A stretch of DNA of 64,000 nucleotides from Chthonobacter rhizosphaerae (GCF_013839525.1 NZ_JACDIS010000007.1:124001-188000); one strand, 5' to 3'. Counted from the first letter of the stretch, positions 45,401 to 54,687 are shown. Notes: a model not told the origin generated them from the letters alone. Translations and numbers: made by a program.

Positions 45401-46287
45401 GCATAGTCGAGCGAGGCCGACCCGGAAACGGTGAACGGCCGGTCCTCAGGCCCGTAATGATATTCCAGCTGCTTGGCCACGGTGCGCGAGGCGTCCGCCT
45501 CCACGGTCGCGGTCACCGACCAGGGCGTCGCGGCCTCGGCGGGGTCGCCCTTCTCCACCGCCCGGTCCAGCCGGAGGGTGCCGGCAAACTTCGGTTCGTT
45601 GGCCTCCACCCGCGCCCGCCCGTCGATCGAGATCGCCACGGGCCGGTTCACGGGCGTGAAGGCGCCCTTCACCACCACCGCGCCGGCGGCGTCCACCTCT
45701 CCCGTCGAGACGCGCATCATGACCCGGTCGTCGCCCACCATGGCCGACCCGTCGAGCTTGTAGGGGCCGATCAGCGAGCGGGCGTCGAGCACAGCATTGA
45801 CGTCGGAGATCTGCAGCGGCCTGTCGTGCCGCCGATCCGCGATCGTGATCCGGCCGCCGACGATGTCCACCCGGTCGAGCACCACCTTCCGCGGGTCGGT
45901 CGGCACGCGCGCCTTGGCGGCGATCCACTCGAAGGCGCCCTCCTCCGACACCCGCACCGTCAGCTCCGGCTCGGCCAGATGCATCTGGGTGACGCGCACC
46001 TCGCCGGAGAGGAGCGGGAACAGCTCCACCTCCAGGTCGAATCGGGCCACCGTCATGATCGGGCTGTCCGGCGCGCCGATGATCACGTCGGTGAAGGCGA
46101 GCGTCGGCACCGGCAGGATGGACGCGTCCGCCGTTCCGGTGACGCGCACCGGATGGCCGAGGATTTCCGTCGCCTGCTGCTCGAACGTGGCCCGATAGGC
46201 GGTCCAGTCCACGAACAGCGGTCCGACCAGCGCCACCAGGAGCGCCAGGATGATGGCCAGACCGACGCTGAAGTAAATCGAGTTCAG
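42463..46287 (-). CDS. AsmA-family protein (large inner-membrane-anchored periplasmic protein)
   Basis: A protein of about 1274 residues. The N-terminal anchor (SIYFSVGLAIILALLVALVG) leads into FVDWTAYRATFEQQATEILG, the AsmA start, then long beta-rich repeats and the AsmA C-terminal domain near residues 950-1100. The end is an Ala/Arg/Glu coiled-coil (about 1150-1215) and a Pro-rich tail. AsmA proteins act in outer-membrane lipid transport or assembly. The first canonical start, GTG at 46236, would remove most of the anchor; translation more likely begins at CTG 46287 (or ATT 46278), whose frame has no ATG/GTG/TTG upstream. An eight-codon frame ends at this CTG (TGA overlap). The start is therefore unusual and uncertain. 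Confidence 0.85.
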   Translation of the reverse strand: MNSIYFSVGLAIILALLVALVGPLFVDWTAYRATFEQQATEILGHPVRVTGTADASILPVPTLAFTDVIIGAPDSPIMTVARFDLEVELFPLLSGEVRVTQMHLAEPELTVRVSEEGAFEWIAAKARVPTDPRKVVLDRVDIVGGRITIADRRHDRPLQISDVNAVLDARSLIGPYKLDGSAMVGDDRVMMRVSTGEVDAAGAVVVKGAFTPVNRPVAISIDGRARVEANEPKFAGTLRLDRAVEKGDPAEAATPWSVTATVEADASRTVAKQLEYHYGPEDRPFTVSGSASLDYAYEPLFDAVLSARQIDLDRTLGEGPDKPVSFDTVLAALSAGLREMPAPPVPTRVGLDIPGIVVGASIVQSVRLDASSTADGWMMETVEAVLPGRSTLRARGPLVTRPVLSFEGDVVVASEQPATLVAWWHPGRKPTTLQAFSAQMGMSASEAGLRLDNLDATVGGASIRGTAAYTPPHANRTARVALSLTADRVAVEQVQAMAALAASDDGRTPFADAELDLELSAGALTAGDAVAEGVDVRAALTDGTLAIDRLSVANLAGARLSAAGRVTDLATTPDGSIQARVSAETFDGVTALVRALMPQSDLADALQTAGPVLAPAALEATVEARAAADATALTVRLSGTAGGSILDGSLAFDGRVDRWETGTVDLYASAEGPNGARLMRQLGFDVPDRGGPGAGRVTVEAKGTPEAGLALVGRGSLGATEASVDGTLRLPRAAPAAADLAVRLKSDDVGPILALSGNLMADLLGSMPIDASADVAVVGAKATVSGITGTLDGEPIAGDLTTDFTGATPRVTGQLALRSATLEGLGELALGAGTLAMPFETSRNPWPEAPFGVGALDGVDTDVALALERLELTPTVAADGVALAIRNGASGLAFDGISGRIAGGTLTGSVVVKRDLEGQAAVDATFKLDGAPVDAFAWRRGDRPVVTGRLGVDLDLQANGRTVTGLVSSLSGGGAIRVEDGVIRSMNPSAFGAVIRAADADLDLNDDEIRQVFTANIDAGDLPFERLEGAFTLSSGTLRAPNLVVSSGTATTSGSAVLDLPRWRLESDWQLAVDPGADAVAGAVPQVALLFRGPIDDPSRTVDVTSFTAFLTLRAFEAEVERVEVMQADIQERELLRRTLQRSEDAAVRRRRAEEAAARRAAEEAAARQAAEAEALRRAAEDAARRAVEDPGRRSDTGGAPAPPAGASPTTQDGAALGNEDDGEFADAIRRKLEALRDERLRQDGTLQPLPQSTVGPPPGAAFLPGQPLDLTLP

Positions 46288-46353
46288 GGTCCTGTCTCCG
46301 TGGTCCTCATCCGGCGCGTCGCGGCGCCGGACGGCGCCGCTGTCCCATTGGGG

Positions 46354-47757
46354 TCAGGGCGCCAGGATCTTTCCGGGGTTCATGATGGCGTGCGGATCGA
46401 TCGCCCGCTTGATCGCCCGCATCAGCTCCAGCGCGCCGCCGTGCTCGGCCGGAAGATACGCGATCTTTCCTTGCCCCACGCCGTGCTCGCCCGTGCACGT
46501 GCCGCCCATGGCGATCGCCCGCTCGTTGAGCCGTCCGATGAAGGCGTCCACCGTTTCGTTCATGGCCGCGTCCGCCGGGTCGGCGAGCACCAGCACATGG
46601 AAGTTGCCGTCGCCCACGTGGCCGACGATCGGCGCGATCAGACCGGAGGCCGCGATGTCCTCCTGGGTCGCGGTCACGCAGGCGGCCAGCTGGGAGATCG
46701 GGACGCAGACGTCCGTCGACGTCCCCTTCCACCCCGGCACCAGGCCGACGGACGCCCAATAGGCGTCGTGCCGGGCCTGCCACAGCCGCGTGCGCTCCTC
46801 CGCCTTGGTGGCGAAGGCCGCCGGACCGCCGCCGAAGTCGGCCGCGATGGCGTCGAAGATCTCCATCTGCTCGGCGACGCCCGCCTTGGTGCCGTGGAAC
46901 TCCACGAAAAGCGTCGGCGTCTCGGCGAGGCCGAGCTTGGAATAGGCGTTCACGGCCTTCACCTGGAGGGCGTCCAGAAGCTCGATCCGGGCGATCGGGA
47001 TGCCCGCCTGGATGGTGGTGATCACCGTCTCGCAGGCCGCCTCGATGCTCGGGAAGGGGCAGACGCCGCCGGCGATCTCCTCCGGAATGCCGTGGAGGCG
47101 CAAGGTGATTTCGGTGATGACGCCGAGCGTCCCCTCCGAGCCCACCATCAGCCGCGTCAGGTCGTAGCCCGCCGACGACTTGCGCGCCCGCGTGCCCGTG
47201 CGGACGATCTCGCCGTCCGGCGTCACCACCGTGAGGGCGAGCACCGCGTCCTTCATGGTGCCGTAGCGGACCGCATTGGTGCCCGAGGCGCGGGTCGCCG
47301 CCATGCCGCCGATGGAGGCGTCGGCGCCCGGGTCGATCGGGAAGAACAGGCCGGTGTCGCGCAGCGTCTCGTTCAGCCGCTTGCGGGTCACGCCCGCCTG
47401 CACGGTGCAGTCCAGGTCCTCCGGCCGCACGGCGAGGATCCGGTCCATCCGCGACAGGTCGATCGAGATGCCCCCGGCCGGCGCGTTCACGTGCCCTTCC
47501 AGCGACGTGCCGGTGCCGAACGGAATCACCGGCACGCCGTTCGCGGCGCACAGGCGAACCACGGTCGCCACCTCCTCGTTGGTGGTGGCGAACACCACTC
47601 CGTCGGGCGGCTGGTTCTCGATCCGGGTCGTCGTATGGCCATGCTGCTCGCGAACCGATAGAGCGCTGCTGAAGCGGTCGCCGAACAGGTCGGCGAGCGT
47701 TTCGAGGACGACGCCGATGCCGGTCTCGTTGCGGACGAGGCGCGTGACTGTCCCCAT
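46354..47757 (-). CDS. FAD-linked oxidase (D-lactate dehydrogenase / glycolate oxidase GlcD type)
   Basis: A 467-residue flavoprotein. The FAD-binding PCMH-type domain (about 50-230) has VIPFGTGTSLEGH and GSEGTLGVITEITLRL; the C-terminal FAD-oxidase domain has IVGHVGDGNFHVL and CTGEHGVGQGKIAYLPAEHG, the metal/substrate motifs of D-2-hydroxyacid dehydrogenases. A D-lactate dehydrogenase (cytochrome) role is most likely, since no glcE or glcF is nearby. It ends 44 bases before the short frame that precedes AsmA, in the same direction. Confidence 0.92.
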   Translation of the reverse strand: MGTVTRLVRNETGIGVVLETLADLFGDRFSSALSVREQHGHTTTRIENQPPDGVVFATTNEEVATVVRLCAANGVPVIPFGTGTSLEGHVNAPAGGISIDLSRMDRILAVRPEDLDCTVQAGVTRKRLNETLRDTGLFFPIDPGADASIGGMAATRASGTNAVRYGTMKDAVLALTVVTPDGEIVRTGTRARKSSAGYDLTRLMVGSEGTLGVITEITLRLHGIPEEIAGGVCPFPSIEAACETVITTIQAGIPIARIELLDALQVKAVNAYSKLGLAETPTLFVEFHGTKAGVAEQMEIFDAIAADFGGGPAAFATKAEERTRLWQARHDAYWASVGLVPGWKGTSTDVCVPISQLAACVTATQEDIAASGLIAPIVGHVGDGNFHVLVLADPADAAMNETVDAFIGRLNERAIAMGGTCTGEHGVGQGKIAYLPAEHGGALELMRAIKRAIDPHAIMNPGKILAP

Positions 47758-47966
47758 GGGTCAACCCTTTCGGTCTGGCCGAGGCCCGCCTTGCGGCCGC
47801 CGCGCCGATCGCCATCGCGGCGCCGGGCCGGCGGCCTGGGAAACGTTTCCCTGCGGCGCCGCCTGCGACCCTATCAAACCCTTGCCCGGCCGCCAAAACC
47901 TTTGACGGCGGTCCGGTGAAAAGCGATGTATCTTTTGAGGATAAGGCTAAGGAGGCGGAGGAAGCC

Positions 47967-48899
47967 ATGAAAGCCGACGGCCGGTCGCGCCGAAGCACCC
48001 TCGTCCGGGCGCTCGGCGGCTTCGTTCTGGCGCTGTCCGCCCTCGCGGGCACGCTCGCCCCCGCGGCGGCGACGCCCGCGCTCTGGATGGCGCGCGACGC
48101 CGACAGCACCGTCTATCTCTTCGGCACCTTCCACGTGCTGCGCAGCGGCGTCGGCTGGGAGCACGAGGAGACCATGAACGCCTTCCTGGAGAGCGACGAC
48201 CTCTGGCTGGAGGTGGACCTGACCACCGCCGGCGGCGGCGCCGGCGTGATGAGCCTCGGCACCCGCCCGGAGCGCCCGCTTTCCGCCGCCCTGGACCCGG
48301 CGGACCTCGCCCGCGTCAAGGAGGCGGCCGCCGAGCTGGACATCCCGTTCGCCACCCTGGAGCCCATGCGTCCCTGGCTCGCCTCGGTGATGATCGCCCG
48401 CAAGGCCCTGCAGCGGGCCGGCTACGTCAGCACCGGGCCGGACGCCGTCTTCGCCCGCCTCGCCACCCGCACCGGCAAGCCCGTGCGCGGCTTCGAGACG
48501 AGCGCCGGCCAGTTCGCCCTCTTCGCGGGGCTGTCTCCGGAAGCGGAGCTCTCGGTCCTGCGCGCCTCCGTCGACGAGGCATCCCGATCGTCCGACTATT
48601 TCGACACGGTGGCGGCCGCCTGGGTCTCCGGCGACACCCACACGCTGGAGACCCGCGCCCTCGACGAGATCCGCCAGATGGGCCCGGAGGTCTACGACAC
48701 CCTCGTCACCCGGCGGAACGCCAGCATGGCGGACACCATCAAGGCCGTCATGGACGGCGGCGCCGGCACGCATTTCGTGGCGGTCGGCGCGGCCCACCTG
48801 ATCGGCCCGGACAGCGTCCAGCGCTTTCTCGCCGACGCCGGCGTCCCGTCCACGCGCGTCGGCGCCTCGGGCGACGCCACCGGCCCGATCGCACCCTGA
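47967..48899 (+). CDS. TraB/GumN-family protein
   Basis: A 310-residue exported protein with a signal peptide (about 1-37, ending AAAT). The family pattern is visible: ALWMARDADSTVYLFGTFHVL at the start of the mature protein, LWLEVDL, a glutamate in LEPMRPWL, and GGAGTHFVAVGAAHLIGPDSV near the end, the paired GxxH motifs of the TIKI/TraB fold. Relatives include bacterial GumN and eukaryotic Wnt-cleaving Tiki proteases, so a metalloprotease role is possible. The ATG at 47967 has GGAGG six bases upstream, preferred to an earlier in-frame start. Confidence 0.88.
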   Translation: MKADGRSRRSTLVRALGGFVLALSALAGTLAPAAATPALWMARDADSTVYLFGTFHVLRSGVGWEHEETMNAFLESDDLWLEVDLTTAGGGAGVMSLGTRPERPLSAALDPADLARVKEAAAELDIPFATLEPMRPWLASVMIARKALQRAGYVSTGPDAVFARLATRTGKPVRGFETSAGQFALFAGLSPEAELSVLRASVDEASRSSDYFDTVAAAWVSGDTHTLETRALDEIRQMGPEVYDTLVTRRNASMADTIKAVMDGGAGTHFVAVGAAHLIGPDSVQRFLADAGVPSTRVGASGDATGPIAP

Positions 48900-49129
48900 A
48901 CACCCGGCGGGTCGACGGGGCGTTCCGGCGGAACGGTCCGCGCGAACGCCGACGCGTCGGACGGGATCGCTCCTCGCCGGCGCGAGCCGGACCTCCGCCA
49001 TAAGAAGCCTGCCCCCGCCTCAAGCCTGCCGCCCTCAAGCCGTCCACCCGAAGCCTGCCGGCCCAAAGTCCGCACCTGGTGCCCATGCGGGCGGCGCCGG
49101 CCTCCCTGTCCGCCCACCGGTCGTCCCGC

Positions 49130-50746
49130 ATGACCCCTTTAGACGATCTCTTCCGCCGGTCCGTCGGCGTGCATCTCACGGCCTTCATCGGCACGCGCCA
49201 GCCGCTCCTGTGGCTGCTCGCGTTCGTGGTGGGGCTGGCCGTGTCGGGTGCGACCATCCTCTTCCACTACGGCGTCGGCTGGGTGCAGTGGCTCTGGCTC
49301 GGCACCACGTCCGACCACATGCTGGACGTGGCAGCGGCCGCGCCCTGGTGGGTGGTGATCGCCGGCCCGACGGTGGGCGGCCTCGTGGTCGGCCTCTATC
49401 TCCAGCGCGTCCACCCCGGCCAGCGTACCGCCGGCCTCGCCGACGTGGTGGAGGCGCGCGCCTCCGGCAAGCCCGTTCTGGCCTTCTGGCCCGGCGTCGG
49501 CAGCGCCTTCGCCACCATCGTGTCGCTGGGCGCCGGGGCGAGCGCCGGCCGCGAGGGCCCGATCGTCCACCTCGGCGGCGTGATCGCCACCAAGCTCGGC
49601 GAATGGCGCGGCCTCGGCAGCGGGCAGGAACGCGTGCTCCTCGCCGCCGGCGCCGCCAGCGCCATCGCGGGGTCGTTCAACACCCCCATCGCCGGGGTGC
49701 TGTTCGCCCACGAGGTGATCCTCGGCCACTACGGGCTGACCGCCTTCGTGCCCACCGTCATCGCCGCCACCACCGCCGTCATCCCGGCGCGTCTCCTCTT
49801 CGGCGAGGCGGTGATCTTCGACATCGACCCGATCGCCATCGAGTCCTATTCCGAGTTCCCGGCTTTCGCGATCCTCGGCCTCGCCGCCGGTGTGGTGGCC
49901 GTCCTGTTCCAGTGGACCCTGGTCGGCACCGACGTGATGGCCCGCAAGGTGCCGATGCCGCTCTGGTGCCGCCCGGTGGCGGGCGGCCTCCTGGTCGGCG
50001 CCATCGGGGTCGCCATGCCGGAGGTGCTCGGCATCGGGGCGGAGGCCATGGACCGCGCCCTCCACACGGACGGCGTCTTCCTCGGGCTCCTCCTCATCCT
50101 CGCCGCCAAGATGATCGCGACCGCCATCACCCTCGCGTCCCGCTTCGGCGGCGGCATCGTCTTCCCGTCGCTCTACCTCGGTGCGCTCACCGGCAGCGCC
50201 TTCGGGGCGGTCGCCGCCTCCGTCGCGCCAGACCTCGCCTCGCCCCAGCCGCTCTACGCCATCCTCGGGATGGGCGCCGTGGCCGCCGCCGTGCTCGGCG
50301 CGCCGGTCTCCACCGCCGTGATGGTGTTCGAACTCACCGGCGGGTTCCAGCTCTCCATCGCGCTCCTCCTGACCGTCGCCATCGCCACCGCCACCAACCA
50401 GGCGCTCCACGGGCGCTCGCTCATCCAGTGGCAGCTGGAGATGCGCGGCATCCTCCTCCAGAGCGGCCCGCAGCGGCACCTGATGCGCACCCTCAAGGTC
50501 GCCGCCTTCATGACGCCCGCCCTGCCGAAGGCGAAGCTGCCGGCCGACTATCCGAGCGACTCCCTGCTCGCCCCGGGCGACACGCTCGCCCACGCGCTGA
50601 AGCTTTTCGACTTCTCCGGCCGCGCCGATCTCGCCGTCGCCGAGGGCGACGATCCGGAGCGGATCGTCGGCTGGGCTTCCCACGTGTCGGCGCTGCGGGC
50701 GCTCAACGACGCCATGGCGGCCGACTTCGCCGAGCGCCACCGCTGA
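49130..50746 (+). CDS. ClC-family chloride transporter
   Basis: A 538-residue membrane protein with about ten to twelve helices. The selectivity-filter motif GAGASAGREGPIVHLGG contains the gating glutamate (GREGP), and GSFNTPIAGVLFAHEV and GGGIVFPSLYLGALTG follow in the usual order, so it should be a Cl-/H+ exchanger or chloride channel of the CLC type. The C-terminal 80 residues hold a partial regulatory region without a clear pair of CBS domains. The start is uncertain; ATG 49130 lacks a good ribosome site and in-frame starts exist at 49079 and 49085. The helicase gene follows in the same direction. Confidence 0.9.
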   Translation: MTPLDDLFRRSVGVHLTAFIGTRQPLLWLLAFVVGLAVSGATILFHYGVGWVQWLWLGTTSDHMLDVAAAAPWWVVIAGPTVGGLVVGLYLQRVHPGQRTAGLADVVEARASGKPVLAFWPGVGSAFATIVSLGAGASAGREGPIVHLGGVIATKLGEWRGLGSGQERVLLAAGAASAIAGSFNTPIAGVLFAHEVILGHYGLTAFVPTVIAATTAVIPARLLFGEAVIFDIDPIAIESYSEFPAFAILGLAAGVVAVLFQWTLVGTDVMARKVPMPLWCRPVAGGLLVGAIGVAMPEVLGIGAEAMDRALHTDGVFLGLLLILAAKMIATAITLASRFGGGIVFPSLYLGALTGSAFGAVAASVAPDLASPQPLYAILGMGAVAAAVLGAPVSTAVMVFELTGGFQLSIALLLTVAIATATNQALHGRSLIQWQLEMRGILLQSGPQRHLMRTLKVAAFMTPALPKAKLPADYPSDSLLAPGDTLAHALKLFDFSGRADLAVAEGDDPERIVGWASHVSALRALNDAMAADFAERHR

Positions 50747-50865
50747 CCCCGGCCGGCCGGAGCGCGCCCACCGGTCCGCCACGCCCCCGGGGCCGTTCCG
50801 GCCGGTTGGCCGAAAAGCATCCGCCGCCCCTCGCTCCGGATCGACCGTTGCTCTATTGTTCCCCC

Positions 50866-53313
50866 ATGCAGCCGAAGCAGAATCACATCGAGCCCGCCGT
50901 GCAGGACCCCTCTCCCCGCTCCGGCGGCATCGCCGCCCGCGCCATGGCGGCCGCCGCGCCGCCGGCCGGCGGTTACCTCCAGGGCCTCAATCCGGAGCAG
51001 CGCGAGGCGGTCGAGGCCCTCGACGGACCGGTGCTGGTCCTGGCCGGCGCCGGCACGGGCAAGACGCGCGTGCTCACCACCCGCATCGCCCACATCCTCG
51101 CCACCCGCCGGGCGTTTCCGTCGGAAATCCTCGCCGTCACCTTCACCAACAAGGCGGCGCGCGAGATGAAGGAGCGCATCGGCCGCTTCGTCGGCGGCAC
51201 GGTGGAGGGCATGCCCTGGCTCGGCACCTTCCACTCCATCGGCGTCAAGATGCTGCGCCGGCACGCGGAGCTCGCCGACCTCCGCTCCGACTTCACCATC
51301 CTGGACACCGACGACCAGCTGCGCCTCATGAAGCAGCTCATCGTCGCCGAGGGCATCGACGAGAAGCGCTGGCCGGCGCGCCAGCTCGCCTCCGCCATCG
51401 ACGGCTGGAAGAACAAGGGCCAGCGCCCGGCCGACATCCCGGAGGGCGAGGCCCGGGCCTACGTCAACGGCAAGGGCCGGGAGCTATACGCCGCCTATCA
51501 GGCCCGCCTGAAGGTCCTGAACGCGTGCGACTTCGGCGACCTCCTCCTGGAGACGCTCTGCATCCTGCGCGACAATCCGGACGTCCTCGCCGACTATCAC
51601 CGGCGGTTCAAGTACATCCTCGTCGACGAGTACCAGGACACCAACGTCGTCCAGTACCTCTGGCTGCGCCTGCTCGCCCGGGGCGCCCGCAACATCTGCT
51701 GCGTCGGCGACGACGACCAGTCCATCTACGGCTGGCGCGGCGCGGAGGTGGACAACATCCTGCGCTACGAGCGCGACTTCCCGGGCGCCAAGGTGATCCG
51801 GCTGGAGCGCAACTACCGCTCCACCAGCCACATCCTGGCCGCCGCCTCCCACCTCATCGCCCACAACGAGGCCCGCCTCGGCAAGACGCTCTTCACCGAC
51901 GCCGAGGAGGGCCCGGACGACGCCAAGGTGAACGTCGCCTCCGCCTGGGATTCGGAGGAGGAGGCCCGCTCCATCGGCGAGGAGATCGAACGTTTCCAGC
52001 GCAAGGGCGTGAACCTCAACGAGGTGGCCATCCTGGTGCGCGCTTCCTTCCAGATGCGCGAGTTCGAGGACCGCTTCATCACCATGGGCATGCCCTACCG
52101 GGTGATCGGCGGTCCGCGCTTCTACGAGCGCCAGGAGATCCGGGACGCCCTCGCCTATTTCCGGCTGGTCAGCCAGCCCGCCGACGACCTCGCCTTCGAG
52201 CGCATCATCAACACCCCCCGCCGCGGCCTCGGCGACGCCACCGTGAAGGTGCTGCACGACTATGCGCGCGCCAACCGGGTGCCGCTGTCGGAGGCCGTGC
52301 GCCAGCTGATCGCCACCGAGGAGTTCAAGGGCAAGATCCGCCTCGCGCTCCGCGACTTCATCGAGAGCGTCGACCGCTGGCGCAACCAGCTCGACGCCCT
52401 GAAGCACACCGAACTCGCCGAACTCATCCTGGAGGAGAGCGGCTACACGGCCATGTGGCAGAACGACCGCTCGGCCGAGGCGCCGGGCCGGCTGGAGAAC
52501 CTGAAGGAGCTGATCCGCTCCATGGAGGACTTCGACTCCATGGCGGGCTTCCTGGAGCACATCTCCCTCGTCATGGACCGGGACAACAACGCCTCCGACG
52601 AGGCGGTCTCGATCATGACGCTCCACTCGGCCAAGGGCCTGGAGTTCGACACCGTGTTCCTGCCGGGCTGGGAGGAAGGCCTCTTCCCCCACCAGCGCGC
52701 CCTCGACGAGGGCGGCCGCTCGGGCCTGGAGGAGGAGCGCCGGCTCGCCTACGTGGGCATCACGCGGGCGAAGAAGCACTGCCTGATCTGGTTCGCCGCC
52801 AACCGGCGCATCCACGGGTCCTGGCAGTCGAGCCTGCCGTCCCGCTTCCTCGACGAATTGCCCGAGCCGCACGTCCACGTCAGCGAGAGCCAGTCCAACT
52901 ACGGCGGCTATTCCAGCTACGCGGCCCGCGGCGGCGGTGCGCTCGGCGGCGGCTTCGGGCGCCAGAACCCCTACGGCCAGTCCCGGTTCGACCAGGTGGA
53001 ACGCTTCGCCTCGTCCTACGAGACGCCCGGCTGGCAGCGCGCCCAGAAGAACCGCGCCGCCGCCGGTTCCCAGCGCGGCTTCGCCTCCCCCGGCTCCCCC
53101 TACACCGCCGGCAACGCCCGGGTGATCGAGGGCGAGCTCATCGCCAAGTCGGTCATCGGCGGCGAGCCCAAGTTCAAGACCGGCGAGCGCATCTTCCACG
53201 TCAAGTTCGGCTACGGCATCGTCTCCGCCGTGGACGGCAACAAGCTGACCGTGGAATTCGACAAGGCCGGCCAGAAACGCGTGGTCGACAGCTTCGTGGA
53301 ACGCAAGGACTGA
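50866..53313 (+). CDS. ATP-dependent DNA helicase of the UvrD/PcrA family
   Basis: An 815-residue SF1A helicase. The Walker A is AGAGTGKTR (60-68), Walker B DEYQD is at D254-D258, with GDDDQSIYGWRGA as motif III, RNYRST as motif IV, and VSIMTLHSAKGLEFDTVFLPG and RRLAYVGITRAKK as motifs V and VI. The C-terminal Gly/Ser-rich region and the last 60 residues (FKTGERIFHVKFGYGIVSAVDGNKLTVEFD) form a Tudor-like domain, as in UvrD and PcrA that contact RNA polymerase. It acts in nucleotide excision and mismatch repair. The start follows a short gap from clc; prmA lies downstream after 387 bases of repeats. Confidence 0.95.
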   Translation: MQPKQNHIEPAVQDPSPRSGGIAARAMAAAAPPAGGYLQGLNPEQREAVEALDGPVLVLAGAGTGKTRVLTTRIAHILATRRAFPSEILAVTFTNKAAREMKERIGRFVGGTVEGMPWLGTFHSIGVKMLRRHAELADLRSDFTILDTDDQLRLMKQLIVAEGIDEKRWPARQLASAIDGWKNKGQRPADIPEGEARAYVNGKGRELYAAYQARLKVLNACDFGDLLLETLCILRDNPDVLADYHRRFKYILVDEYQDTNVVQYLWLRLLARGARNICCVGDDDQSIYGWRGAEVDNILRYERDFPGAKVIRLERNYRSTSHILAAASHLIAHNEARLGKTLFTDAEEGPDDAKVNVASAWDSEEEARSIGEEIERFQRKGVNLNEVAILVRASFQMREFEDRFITMGMPYRVIGGPRFYERQEIRDALAYFRLVSQPADDLAFERIINTPRRGLGDATVKVLHDYARANRVPLSEAVRQLIATEEFKGKIRLALRDFIESVDRWRNQLDALKHTELAELILEESGYTAMWQNDRSAEAPGRLENLKELIRSMEDFDSMAGFLEHISLVMDRDNNASDEAVSIMTLHSAKGLEFDTVFLPGWEEGLFPHQRALDEGGRSGLEEERRLAYVGITRAKKHCLIWFAANRRIHGSWQSSLPSRFLDELPEPHVHVSESQSNYGGYSSYAARGGGALGGGFGRQNPYGQSRFDQVERFASSYETPGWQRAQKNRAAAGSQRGFASPGSPYTAGNARVIEGELIAKSVIGGEPKFKTGERIFHVKFGYGIVSAVDGNKLTVEFDKAGQKRVVDSFVERKD

Positions 53314-53448
53314 GGGGGCGACGGTCCCCTCCACCGGCTGGTTCATCCCGGACCACGACGGTCCCCACCACCGGCGGTTCAGGGCGGACCACGACGGCGG
53401 AGGGTGAGACACCTGTCGGCCTGCGCCGACCTCTGACCCCCGAAACCC

Positions 53449-53570
53449 GTCATCCCGGCGAAGGCCGGGATCCATCCGATCGTCGCGCCAGTCGCACCGA
53501 CAAACCCGGGCCGGCAACCGTCGTGCGGGCCTCTCCACCCGCTGGATCCCGGCGGTCGCCGGGATGACGG
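53449..53570. repeat. REP-like inverted pair, family C
   Basis: CGTCATCCCGGCGAAGGCCG-type unit at 53449-53475 and its inverted copy at 53542-53570, separated by about 65 bases, in the gap 53314-53700 between the helicase gene and prmA. The first 100 bases of this gap also contain GGACCACGACGG repeats of irregular form. No gene is seen. Confidence 0.75.
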
Positions 53571-53700
53571 CGAACGGCTCAGCGCGGCTGAGGGCGAAAC
53601 CGCCACCGCGCGTCGCCCCTCCCTCCCCACACCGCCCCCCCTTGCCTCCCCTCGCCCCCGCGCCTAAACCACCGGCCGACGCAACACCGCCGGAGCCTCC

Positions 53701-54567
53701 ATGCGCCAGTACCAGGTCCAGATCCGCGCCGACCGCGAGGAATCCGAGCGCATCGCGCGCCTCCTCGACGCGGCGCTCGAAGACGAGGGCGCGCCCGTCT
53801 CCTGGTTCGAGGTGCCGGACGGCTGGGCGGTGGACGCCTGGATCTTCGGCGACGACGCCGAGACCGTCCGCACGCGCGTGCTCGACATCCTCGGCGCGGA
53901 CGGCTTCGGCGCCCCCGTCACGGTGTTCGAGACGCCCGACGAGGATTGGGTGAAGCTGTCCCTGGAGGGCCTGAAGCCCGTGGTCGCCGGGCGCTTCGTC
54001 GTCCACGGCGCGCACGACCGGGACAAGCTCCCCGCCGGCCTGATCGGCCTGGAGATCGAGGCCGCGCAGGCCTTCGGCACCGGCCACCATCCGACCACCT
54101 GGGGCTGTCTCGTCGCGCTCTCCCGCCTCCTGCCCGCGTATCGCTTCCCGCGCGCGCTCGACCTCGGCACCGGCACCGGCGTCCTCGCCATCGCGGTCGC
54201 CAAAATGACGCGCCGGCGCGTCATCGCCAGCGACATCGACCCGATCTCCGTGGTCACAGCCGCCGACAACGCTCGCCTCAACGGCGTGCCGTCGCTCGTC
54301 ACCGCCGTCACCGCCGCCGGCCTCGACCATGCGGCGCTCCGCGGCACCTTCGACCTGGTGGTCGCCAACATCCTCGCCGATCCGCTGAAGGCGCTCGCCC
54401 CCAAGGTCTTCGCCCACACCTCGCCGCGCGCCGTCGTGGTCCTGTCCGGCATCCTGTCCACCCAGGCCCCGTCGGTGCTCGCCACCTACCGCTCCGCCGG
54501 CTTCACCCGCCTCTTCACCGTCCCGAAGGAAGGCTGGACGACGCTGGTCCTGGAGCGGCGCGGATAG
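53701..54567 (+). CDS. prmA: Ribosomal protein L11 methyltransferase
   Basis: A 288-residue enzyme that trimethylates L11. An N-terminal substrate-recognition domain (about 1-90) is followed by a Rossmann methyltransferase with FGTGHHPTTWGCL, LDLGTGTGVLAIAVAKM and the catalytic-region motif VVANILADPL. Length and domain order match rhizobial PrmA. GGAG precedes the start. It lies between the helicase and aminopeptidase P genes, a conserved arrangement in related genomes. Confidence 0.95.
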   Translation: MRQYQVQIRADREESERIARLLDAALEDEGAPVSWFEVPDGWAVDAWIFGDDAETVRTRVLDILGADGFGAPVTVFETPDEDWVKLSLEGLKPVVAGRFVVHGAHDRDKLPAGLIGLEIEAAQAFGTGHHPTTWGCLVALSRLLPAYRFPRALDLGTGTGVLAIAVAKMTRRRVIASDIDPISVVTAADNARLNGVPSLVTAVTAAGLDHAALRGTFDLVVANILADPLKALAPKVFAHTSPRAVVVLSGILSTQAPSVLATYRSAGFTRLFTVPKEGWTTLVLERRG

Positions 54568-54599
54568 GCGCGGGGCGCCGGCACAGCCTCGCCCCCGGC

Positions 54600-54687
54600 C
54601 GTCACGGTCCGCGCAGGCGGACCATCTACGCCCTTTCCCGTCCGATGCCGCCGAACGGACAGCCGTAGCCTGCGCGGACCATGACGG
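54600..54687. repeat. REP-like inverted pair, family B
   Basis: CGTCACGGTCCGCGCAGGCG... (54600-54631) and an inverted unit ending in GCGCGGACCATGACGG (54664-54687) lie between prmA and the aminopeptidase gene. The stem GGTCCGC...GCGGACC is conserved although the loop changed to GCAG. Confidence 0.72.
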
